From: Verrucomicrobium sp. | Lineage (GTDB): Bacteria; Verrucomicrobiota; Verrucomicrobiia; Limisphaerales; UBA9464 | Length of the DNA stretch: 45,362 bases | Direction: 5' to 3' | Assembly (NCBI GenBank): GCA_021298285.1 | Contig: JAJTFN010000030.1 | Coordinates: 21,856 to 67,217, forward strand | Notes under the pieces: model-generated | Database searches by the model: none | Seen by the model: only the letters and a program-made list of their open reading frames with translations | What the model was told of the DNA's origin: nothing | Made by a program: the position numbers and the translations under genes | Shown: piece by piece, positions 28,065 through 35,968 of the stretch | Position numbering within the stretch: the first letter of the stretch is position 1 | Layout of the letters: each line of letters starts with the position of its first letter

Positions 28065-30552
28065 TCAGGAGCGCCTGAGGAGCAACTGGTGGTCGATGCG
28101 CTTGGTCTGGTGGTACTCGAGCGGTGGCAGGCTGGTCTCGGTGGGCGAGTGCACCTCGTGGAGCATCGCCTTGGCCATGGCCTGGAGGTCCGTCCAGCGC
28201 GGCCACTCCAGCGGGGCGGCATGGGCGATCTGCCGGAGGAGGCTGCGCCACTCGATGATCATCCGGTCGATGTCGCCGGCGCCGAGGAACTCGCTGACAA
28301 AACGCACCTTCGTGGCGGGGTCCTCATGGATCCGCCGGACCACCGTCTCGGCCCCGGTGCCGTACTTCGGCGGGAGGCCGGTCTCCAGGTAACCCTCGAT
28401 CGAGGCCGGCCCGTAGGCCTTGCGGCAGGCGTAGGCCAGCCGGCCTCCCCAACGGTCGCCGTCGGCGGCGAAGCGGAATCCTGCGTCGAGGTTGGCCAGG
28501 TCGTAGACCAGTTCCTCCAGCGGGTAGGCCGTGTCCTCCAGCGCCGCCGCGATGGCCAGCCCATCCCCGCCGGAGAAGCAGCTCACCACCCGTCCCCGGC
28601 GGGTCGGGACGCCCTGGGCGTCCACCAGGCCGAGCCGTCGCCAGGTCAACGCCGTGCCCGGCGCCGCCGACAGACCGCGGCAGACCTCGGTCCAGTCGCA
28701 GCGCGCGCAGACCGCCGACAGCACCTCCCGCTCCCGCGGACGCCAAAGGGCCACCCCATGCCGGTCGACCGGCACCTTCACGGTCTGCAGTTCGAGGCTC
28801 ACGAGCACCGTGACCACCTGCTCATGCTCCACCCAGCGCACGACCGGGAGCCGCTGGAGCTGGAGCTGCTTCTCCAGCGCGGGCCGCAGGTCGGCGGTGA
28901 ACACCTCGGTTCCGACCTCGCGGCCGTGCCAACGGGTGAGCCGGCGCACCCATTTGGCCAGGACCAGCCGCCCGTCGGAGAGGCGGTCGGCCACGATCAT
29001 CGACCGGCCGTACACCGTGCCCTCGGGCGTTTCCTCGAGGGCGGCCAGGCCTCCCTGGCCCACCTTGTCGAGGGCCTCCTGCACCGTCAGGGCCGGGACC
29101 AGCACCGGTGGGGTCGCCGCATCGGACGGCGTTTCCGTCCCGCCGGCGGCCCCGGACGGGGGTGGCAGGGCCGTCGGTTTGGTGACGACCCGGACCTTGC
29201 CCAGCGGCCGCTCCTGCCAGAAGGGATATGGCTCCCACTCGCCGGCCGAGTTGAGCATCTCGCGGTTTTTCTTGCGGACCTGCCGGGCGCGCTCGGCGTC
29301 GGTCATCCAGCCGCAGGGCGCCCCGGGGCGCTTCAGGGACTCCTCGACCCCCAGGATGATCGGCTTGGTGGTGAAGAGCCGCTCCTGGACCCGCACGGCC
29401 TCCTCGAAGGGAGGCTTGCCGGCGTCGGCCGCCGCCGCCATCAGGCCCAGCAGGGCGCTCCAGTCCACCATGCCGGAGCGGGCCAGCGCGCAGGGATGAC
29501 CGTCGCGCATCCGCAGCTCGTTGGCGCTGACCAGCACGTAGCCGGTCTCGTCGAGACCGCGGCGTCCGGCGCGGCCGAACATCTGGAGGATCTCGTCGCC
29601 GCGCAGGGGGATCTCGCGGCCCTCCCGCTTGTACTGCGCCGCCGTGATGGCGACCGACCGGAGGCTGAAGTTGATGCCCGCGGCCAGGCCCATCGTCGCC
29701 ACCACCACCCGCAGCTGGCCGGCCTTGGTGAGCGGCTCGATGACCCCGGCGCGCACGGCGTAGCTGAGGCCGCTGTGATGGTAGGCCACGCGCGACTTGA
29801 GCATCTTGGCCAGCGGCTCGCCCACCAGGCGCTTCTGGGCGTCGGTCAGTTGCAGGGGCTGGGGGCAGGGGAGCTGCCGGGCGAGGTCGGAGGCCAGTTC
29901 CTCGGCGTGCGCCCGGCGGGGCGCGAAGAGCAGGATTGGACCGAGCCCCTCGGCCAGGGCCTTGGCGCAGAGCCTGGGCCAGTACCCGCGGATCTCCGGG
30001 GGCAGTCGCCAGCTCAGCTCTCCGGCGAAGACCTCGTCCAGCGGCACCGGTCGCACCGTGTGCTGGACGACCTCGACCGCCCGCCCGAGCCGCCGCAGCC
30101 AGTTGGCCACCTGGCCGGGATTGGCCACCGAGCCGCTCAGGAGCAGCAGCTGCGTCCGCGGCGGTGCCAGCGCCAGGGCCAGCTCGTAGTTCAGCCCCCG
30201 GTCCTCGTCGCCGAGCATCTGGTACTCGTCGACCACCAGCAGCATCGAGGTTCTCGGCCAGGTCGCCGGTGGCGATGCCCACGTTCCAGCCGCGCGCGCG
30301 CCACTCGGCGAGCTTGTCGTTGGCCAGTGCCCGCGTAGGCACGGTGTAGATGGCCTGGCCGCGGTTCTTGCCGGCCTTGGACCACAGCTCGAAGACCAGG
30401 GTCTTGCCCGCCCCGGTCGGCGCGTGGATGACCACGTCCTTTCCGGCACGCAGCGCCGAGACGGCCTCCTGCTGCCACAGGTCGGGCACCACGAACTGCT
30501 GGAGCCCCGGAGGCGGTTCGGGCGGCGGTGCGGGGGCGGCGGTGGTCGGCAC
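28065..30552 (-). pseudogene. Ski2-like DEAD/DEAH helicase, interrupted by internal loss and frame change
   Basis: The N-terminal frame (30552 to about 30245, GTG start) has the Q-like LWQQEAVSAL, motif I HAPTGAGKT and motif Ia TVPTRALANDK, and reaches TGDLAENLD. The remaining 726 codons lie in another frame. They begin LLVVDEYQMLGDED (motif II), then SGSVANP (III), VATMGLAAGINF (V) and QMFGRAGRRGLDE (VI), followed by a long C-terminal region. In Ski2-like helicases about 20-25 residues, including a conserved T.E motif, normally separate TGD from the DExH box; here they are absent and the frame changes. So it cannot give a normal full-length enzyme unless the sequence is wrong. It heads the operon with the DapA-like and radical SAM genes. 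It could be an RNA helicase; that is a family-level inference. Confidence 0.87.
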
Positions 30553-30719
30553 GGGCCCAGACTAGGCCGCTCCGCCCAAACTACCAACCGCGACGATGAC
30601 GGCGATGGCTGGAACGGCGTGGTCGGCTGGCAGATTGCCGAGGTCCTCCGCCGTCGCGGCCGGTCCGGGGGCCGACTTGCGGGTTGAGCCGGCGGGGGCG
30701 TTGCGCAAAGACTCCGCCC

Positions 30720-31796
30720 GTGCGTGCTTCAGCGCCTCCAACCGCCCGTCGTGTGGTCGTCAAGCTGGGGACCGGTGTGCTCACCGATGCCTCCAAACGG
30801 CTCGACCTTGTCCAGTTCGCCCAACTGGTGGCCCAGATCGCCCGCCTCCGGGCGGCGGGCCACGAGGTGGTGGTGGTCACCTCCGGGGCCGTCGGGGCGG
30901 GCATGGGGGTGCTGGGGTACGAGCGTCGGCCCGGCAGCCTGGCCGAGCGGCAGGCCTGCGCGGCGGTCGGGCAGTCCCGGCTGATGGCCCTCTACGAGTC
31001 GCTGTTCCGGCACTACGAGCAACCCGTGGCCCAGGTGCTCCTGACCCACGACGACCTGGCCGACCACACCCGGCACCTCAACGCCCGCAGCACGCTGCTG
31101 ACCCTGCTCAAGCACCGGGTCCTGCCGATCATCAACGAGAACGATGCGGTGTCCGTCACCGAGCTGAAGTTCGGGGACAACGACCGCCTTTCGGCCCTCG
31201 TCGCGAGCCTCCTGCCCGCCGACCTGCTCGTGGTGCTCACCACGGCCGACGGCCTGATCGAGAACTTCGGCAGGCCCGGGGCCCGACTGCTCGAGACCGT
31301 GGAGACGGTCGATGCGCGCATCGAGGCCATGGCTGGCGGCACCTCCAGCGAGACGGCCACCGGCGGCATGGCCACCAAGATCTCCGCCGCGAAGATCGTG
31401 GTCCGGTCGGGCATCCCCATGGTCATCGCGCCGGGACACCGGCACGATGCGCTCGAGCGGATCGTGCGCGGCGAACCGGTCGGCACCCGTTTCGTGGCCG
31501 GATCCGGCAAGCTCTCGAGCCGCAAGCGCTGGATCGCCTTCTACCACCATGCCGAGGGGACCCTGTCGGTCGATGCGGGGGCGCTGGCGGCCCTGCGCGA
31601 CCATGGCCGCAGCCTGCTCGCCCCCGGCGTGGTCCGGTGCGAGGGCGACTTCCAGGCCGGCGAGGTGGTGAGGATCTGCGACCCCGAGGGCCGGGAGTTC
31701 GCGCGGGGCCTCGCCGGCGCCTCGGCGGCCGAGATCCGTTCCCGATCGCACCCCAAGCCCGAGATCATCCACCGCGACGACCTCGTGGTGCTCTGA
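30720..31796 (+). CDS. proB: Glutamate 5-kinase
   Basis: Phosphorylates glutamate at the gamma position, the first step of proline synthesis. The 358-residue protein has the amino-acid-kinase domain with VVVKLGTGVLTD, VVTSGAVGAGM, INENDAVSV, FGDNDRLSALVA and TGGMATKISAA, all typical of ProB. The C-terminal part from about residue 265 (GTLSVDAGALAAL...) is the PUA domain found in long-form ProB. The GTG at 30720 is preferred; an in-frame TTG at 30684 would add 12 residues. It is divergent from the helicase gene (167-base gap). proA is not adjacent. Confidence 0.95.
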   Translation: MRASAPPTARRVVVKLGTGVLTDASKRLDLVQFAQLVAQIARLRAAGHEVVVVTSGAVGAGMGVLGYERRPGSLAERQACAAVGQSRLMALYESLFRHYEQPVAQVLLTHDDLADHTRHLNARSTLLTLLKHRVLPIINENDAVSVTELKFGDNDRLSALVASLLPADLLVVLTTADGLIENFGRPGARLLETVETVDARIEAMAGGTSSETATGGMATKISAAKIVVRSGIPMVIAPGHRHDALERIVRGEPVGTRFVAGSGKLSSRKRWIAFYHHAEGTLSVDAGALAALRDHGRSLLAPGVVRCEGDFQAGEVVRICDPEGREFARGLAGASAAEIRSRSHPKPEIIHRDDLVVL

Positions 31797-31832
31797 AGCC
31801 CCGCCGGGCCGGCCCGTCCAGGAACCCACACC

Positions 31833-32549
31833 ATGCCCAAAGCCCCCTCCCGCAAGCTTCCCCCCATCCGCCAACTGGTGGCGGTGATGGCCGCCCTGCG
31901 CGCCCCCGATGGCTGCCCATGGGATCGCGAGCAGGACCACCGGTCGCTCCGCTCGCATGCCGTCGAGGAGGTGTACGAGCTGATCGACGCCATCGAGGCC
32001 GGCGACGACGCCGAGATGTCCGAGGAGCTGGGCGACCTCCTGCTCCAGGTGGTCTTCCACGCCCAGCTGGCCTCCGAGCGGGGGGCCTTCGACTTCGACG
32101 GGGTCTGCCAGCGGCTGGTGGACAAGCTGGTCCGCCGCCATCCTCACGTCTTTGGTTCCGTGACCGTCGACGGCATCGACCAGGTCTGGGCCAACTGGGA
32201 GTCCATCAAGAAGGCCGAGAAGGCGGGCTCGCGACACGAGCGGAAGTCTGCGCTGGACGGTGTCCCGAGGCATCTGCCCGCGCTGATGCGCGCCCAGAAG
32301 CTGCTCAAGAAGGCGGCCAAGGCCGGGCTGGAGCCGACAGCCAAGGCCCGGCCGGCGGGCCGTCGGGAGACGGCCGACGCGCTGTTCGACCTGGCGGCCC
32401 GGTGCCAGGAGGCCGGCTGGTCTGCCGAGGAACTGCTGCGGGCCGAACTGGCCCGGCGCGAGGCGGCCTGGCGGCGCGAGGAACGACGTCGGGAGCCGCC
32501 GGTCGTTCGACGCGTCCCCCGGGGAACCCCGGCCCGTTCGACTGCCTGA
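31833..32549 (+). CDS. mazG: Nucleoside triphosphate pyrophosphohydrolase MazG
   Basis: House-cleaning enzyme that hydrolyses NTPs/dNTPs to NMP and PPi. The 238-residue protein has the MazG core CPWDREQDHRSLRSHAVEEVYE near residue 28, then EMSEELGDLLLQVVFH near residue 62 (metal-binding Glu/Asp set), then HPHVFG and VWANWESIKKAEK. The last two are classic MazG motifs. The second MazG-like half is present but degenerate (RETADALFDLAARCQEAG...EELLRAE). The last 20 residues are Arg-rich. It follows proB by 36 bases. Confidence 0.92.
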   Translation: MPKAPSRKLPPIRQLVAVMAALRAPDGCPWDREQDHRSLRSHAVEEVYELIDAIEAGDDAEMSEELGDLLLQVVFHAQLASERGAFDFDGVCQRLVDKLVRRHPHVFGSVTVDGIDQVWANWESIKKAEKAGSRHERKSALDGVPRHLPALMRAQKLLKKAAKAGLEPTAKARPAGRRETADALFDLAARCQEAGWSAEELLRAELARREAAWRREERRREPPVVRRVPRGTPARSTA

Positions 32550-32695
32550 CGACGCCTCGGGAGCCGGTCCTCCGGGGCCTGCCGGGCGGCCAGCCCGCCG
32601 TTCCTCCGGATGGGTTCCGGAGGTTCGGTCGATGACACGTCAACCGGGGCCCCGGACCCCGCTCCGAGGCCCGTCGTTTCGCTTCGTTCTTTGTT

Positions 32696-32711
32696 TGGCA
32701 AGCTTCCTGCG
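32696..32711 (+). promoter_or_regulatory. Sigma-54-like -24/-12 element upstream of rpoN
   Basis: TGGCAAGCTTCCTGCG matches the sigma-54 consensus with GG and GC exactly 10 bases apart, plus TGGCA.G at -24. The -12 half is TGC with a mismatch at the preceding T. The transcript would start near 32722, only about 5 bases before the rpoN ATG at 32727. GG-N10-GC is frequent by chance in GC-rich DNA, so this is tentative. Confidence 0.3.
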
Positions 32712-32726
32712 GTAGCCTGCGGCCCG

Positions 32727-34652
32727 ATGTCCGCCGGACTTCAGCTCAGCCAACGGCTTTCCCAGCAGATGGTGCTGTCGCCGCAGCTCCAGCATTCGCT
32801 GGCGCTGCTGCAGGCGCCCGTGCTCGAGCTCAAGGCCATGGTGGAGCAGGAGCTCCAGATGAACCCGGTGCTCGAGGAGATCGGCTCGCTGGAGATCGAC
32901 ACCGAGGCCCGCGAGTCGCGGGCCGAGGCCGAGGCCGCCGCCGCCGACCCGGCCGAGCCTCCTCCGGATGTGCAGTTCGACCCCGCCGTCGAGAAGCCCG
33001 ACGACGAGCCGGTCGACCGCTTCTCGGAGGACCTGCAGAAGCTGCTGAAGCTCGACGAGGAGTGGCGCGAGGTCTTTGCGCAGAACAACACCGTCAACCG
33101 GGTCACCCAGGAGGACGAGGAGCGCCGGCAGCACCTCTTCGATTCGCTCACCACCGGTCAGTCCCTGCAGGAGCACCTGCTCGAACAGGTGCGCTTCGCA
33201 GACCTCGACCCCGACCAGCGCGAGGTGGCCGAACTGCTCATCGGCAACATCGACGAGCGGGGCTATCTCACGGCGCAGCCCGAGGAACTCACCTTCTCCA
33301 CCGGCGTCGCCACCGAGCGCATCCTCGAGGTGCTGGAGGTGCTGCAGACCTTCGAGCCGCCCGGGGTCGCCGCCCGGGACCTCCGGGAGTGCCTCATGCT
33401 CCAGATGGAGCGGGCCGGCCGGACCGGGGATCTTGAATACCTGATCCTGCGCGACCACATGGAGGAACTGGGCAAGCGGCGCTTCCCGGAGATCGCCCGC
33501 CAGCTCGGGATCACCCCGGCCGAGGCCCAGGAGGCCGCGGCCCGGCTGGCCCGGCTTGATCCCAGGCCCGGCTCCGATTTCTCGAGGGATCCCGAGCAGT
33601 ACGTCGTGCCCGAGCTGGAGGTGGTGCGCCGGGTGGTCGACGACCCCGACCCGGCGGTCGAGCCCGGGGACATCGAGGACGCACCGTCCCTGGCCGAGAT
33701 CCTCAGCGATCCCGACGACGACGACCCGGTGATCACCCACCTGCGGTACCGGCTGTCGATCCAGACCCGCGAGGGCCTGCGCCAATGGCGGTTCACCGAC
33801 CGCGGGACGGTGCCCGAGACCCTGTTGACGGGCCTTGCCGACGACCTCACCCGCATCGTGCGCGGCGAGGAGCGGCTGCACCACCGGTTCCTGGGCCAGG
33901 CCACCTTCAGCACGTCGGCCGACCGGCGTCTCAAGGCCTGCGCCGAGGCGCTGGCGGCCGAGGAGGCCCGGGGCCCCGGCCCGGCCGTCGAGGCCCTCTC
34001 GGCCGAGCTCAACCGGATCTTCCTCGGCGATTTCCTGCCCATCGGCCAGCGCCGCAAGCGGGTCGAGTACGAGGTGGTGGGCAAGGACGAGTTCCTGCCC
34101 CAGCTGCGCATCAGCAGCACCTACAAGGACCTGCTGGCCCAGTCGGAGACCTCGCCGGAGGTGCGCGAGTACGTCCGCGACAAGATCAAGGCCGGCAAGT
34201 TCCTCATCAAGAGCCTCGGCCAGCGCCAGAGCACCATCCTGAGCATCGGCCGGGAGATTGTGAAACGTCAGCGCGACTTCATGGAGAAGGGCGTCGAGCA
34301 CCTGAAGCCTATGACCATGGTCATGGTGGCCGAGGTGGTCGGCGTGCACGAGACGACCGTCAGCCGGGCCGTCTCCGGCAAGTTCATGCGCACCCCGCAG
34401 GGCATCTTCGAGATGAAGTTCTTCTTCACCTCCGGCGTGTCGACCGCCGACGGCCAGACGGTTTCGAACACCTCGGTGAAGAACATCCTGGCCGAGCTCA
34501 TCGCGGGCGAAAACCCGGCCAAGCCGCTGTCCGACGACCAGCTCGTGAGCAAGCTCAAGGAGAAGAACGTCATGATCGCCCGGCGCACGGTGGCCAAATA
34601 CCGGGCCGAGCTGAACGTGCTGCCCAGCCACCTGCGGCGAACCTACCAGTGA
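32727..34652 (+). CDS. rpoN: RNA polymerase sigma-54 factor, with a large internal insertion
   Basis: Sigma-54 directs RNA polymerase to -24/-12 promoters and needs activators such as the NtrC-type regulator in this window. The 641-residue protein has region I (LQLSQRLSQQMVLSPQLQHS), an acidic region II (about residues 50-110), the core-binding domain starting near 130 (LFDSLTTGQSLQEHLLEQV), and then FLPQLRISSTY near residue 456, HTH TMVMVAEVVGVHETTVSRAVSGKF near 530 and the RpoN box ARRTVAKYRAEL near the end. Between YVVPELEV (residue about 292-299) and GKDEFLPQLR (residue 452) there are about 150 residues where family members usually have about 15. Total length exceeds the usual 450-500. 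The start MSAGLQL is canonical. Confidence 0.95.
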   Translation: MSAGLQLSQRLSQQMVLSPQLQHSLALLQAPVLELKAMVEQELQMNPVLEEIGSLEIDTEARESRAEAEAAAADPAEPPPDVQFDPAVEKPDDEPVDRFSEDLQKLLKLDEEWREVFAQNNTVNRVTQEDEERRQHLFDSLTTGQSLQEHLLEQVRFADLDPDQREVAELLIGNIDERGYLTAQPEELTFSTGVATERILEVLEVLQTFEPPGVAARDLRECLMLQMERAGRTGDLEYLILRDHMEELGKRRFPEIARQLGITPAEAQEAAARLARLDPRPGSDFSRDPEQYVVPELEVVRRVVDDPDPAVEPGDIEDAPSLAEILSDPDDDDPVITHLRYRLSIQTREGLRQWRFTDRGTVPETLLTGLADDLTRIVRGEERLHHRFLGQATFSTSADRRLKACAEALAAEEARGPGPAVEALSAELNRIFLGDFLPIGQRRKRVEYEVVGKDEFLPQLRISSTYKDLLAQSETSPEVREYVRDKIKAGKFLIKSLGQRQSTILSIGREIVKRQRDFMEKGVEHLKPMTMVMVAEVVGVHETTVSRAVSGKFMRTPQGIFEMKFFFTSGVSTADGQTVSNTSVKNILAELIAGENPAKPLSDDQLVSKLKEKNVMIARRTVAKYRAELNVLPSHLRRTYQ

Positions 34653-34710
34653 GGTGCCCGGGAGCGGGCCGCCATCCGTGGCCGGTCGCCGCTCCGGCGG
34701 CCCGCGGCGC

Positions 34711-35757
34711 TCACCTCGGGATGCGGGCCGGATCCACGACCACGTGGCGGATCTTCTCGCGTTTCCAGGTGTAGGTGATGTGCACCTTGCCGTCCCGCGC
34801 CTGCACCACCGCCGGGTAGCTCAACTCGCCGGGATTGCGGGCCAGGTCCGGCTTGCCGGGCTCCTGCGTGCTCTCGAGATCCGTGACCTTGGTCCACTCC
34901 TTGCCGTCGGCCGAGACGGCCAGGGCGATCACGCTTCGGTTCTCGGCCAGCGGGTTGTACACCAGCAGCGCCCGTCCGTCGCGGAGGCGCACGGCATCGA
35001 TGCCGCTGTTGGGGTTGGGCAGGGACGTCCTCGCGATCGGCGTCCAGGTGCGTCCCTGGTCGCTGCTCCAATGCTCCGCGACGACCTTCTGCCGGGTGCG
35101 GACCAGGCTCTGGAGGCGGCCCCCGTCCCAGGCCAGCAGGGTGGGTTGGATGGCCCCCCACTGGTCGGCGGTGTTGAGGGCCGGGGTTCGGTGCCACTCG
35201 GTGAAGGGCGGCCTGGACCATTCCATGTGGACCCGCCAGCCCGCATCCTCGGAACTCGACCCGCAGAGCAAGGTGCCGTCGGGGAGCAGGATGGGTTTGT
35301 TGCGAACCGGACCGACCTGGCCGTCGGGCAGCCGGCGCGACTTGCCCCAGGTCCGGCCGCCGTCCTTGGATTCCTGCACCCGGCCCCACCAGGTGTCGGG
35401 GCTGGGCCCCACCTTGTAGAAGAGCCACAGGCTGCCCCGGGGTTGCTGCCAGAGCACCGGGTTCCAGCAGGCGTATTGAGGGGCGCCGGCATCCTCGGTG
35501 CCCCGGGCCACCTCCACCGGCGCGAGCCACCGTTGTTGCGGCCTGCGCGACAGCCAGATCACCACATCCTTGGCCCGCTCGGCCGTGCCGCCGAACCAGG
35601 CCGCCACCAGGCCTTGTGGGGTCTCCTCGATCGTGGACGCGTGCGACGAGGCCGTGGGCGGCTGGTCGGCCAGGTGCTGCAGTTGGATCACCGGGGAGTT
35701 CTGCGCGCCCAGGGCGCACCCGATGACTGCGAAGAGGCAGAGGAACCGACGGGGCAT
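34711..35757 (-). CDS. Secreted sialidase-like (BNR/Asp-box) protein
   Basis: A 348-residue protein starting MPRRFLCLFAVIGCALGAQNS. This is a short signal sequence; VIGC could also be read as a lipobox, so it may be a lipoprotein or a soluble secreted protein. The mature part is a six-bladed propeller type with GLVAAWFGGTAERAKDVVIWLS near residue 49, Asp-box motifs SKDGGRTWG and SSDQGRTWT, and LSYPAVVQARDGKVHITYTW near the C-terminus, as in exo-sialidase/BNR_2 proteins. True sialidase catalytic residues cannot be confirmed by eye. It is divergent from the P-type ATPase gene (211-base gap) and converges with rpoN. Confidence 0.82.
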   Translation of the reverse strand: MPRRFLCLFAVIGCALGAQNSPVIQLQHLADQPPTASSHASTIEETPQGLVAAWFGGTAERAKDVVIWLSRRPQQRWLAPVEVARGTEDAGAPQYACWNPVLWQQPRGSLWLFYKVGPSPDTWWGRVQESKDGGRTWGKSRRLPDGQVGPVRNKPILLPDGTLLCGSSSEDAGWRVHMEWSRPPFTEWHRTPALNTADQWGAIQPTLLAWDGGRLQSLVRTRQKVVAEHWSSDQGRTWTPIARTSLPNPNSGIDAVRLRDGRALLVYNPLAENRSVIALAVSADGKEWTKVTDLESTQEPGKPDLARNPGELSYPAVVQARDGKVHITYTWKREKIRHVVVDPARIPR

Positions 35758-35968
35758 CGACGGAGGATGGGGAGCCGGCCGGATGGATTCCAGCCGCAAA
35801 ATCCCCCACGGGGCGTCCTGGGCGATCGCGGGGTGCGGCGCTCCCCGCTCAATGACCCCGGCCGCCGCCGCGGAGTTCCGGGAAACAGGTCTCGAGGCCG
35901 GCCAGAACCCCTGGTTCCTGGGTCCTGGCACGCCGTCGGTGGTCCGGGGAGAATCCGAAGGATTTGAA

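Noticed and set aside
35936-35951. TGGCACG, a perfect sigma-54 -24 element upstream of the P-type ATPase
   Set aside because: Ten bases after the GG there is GT instead of GC, so there is no -12 element.
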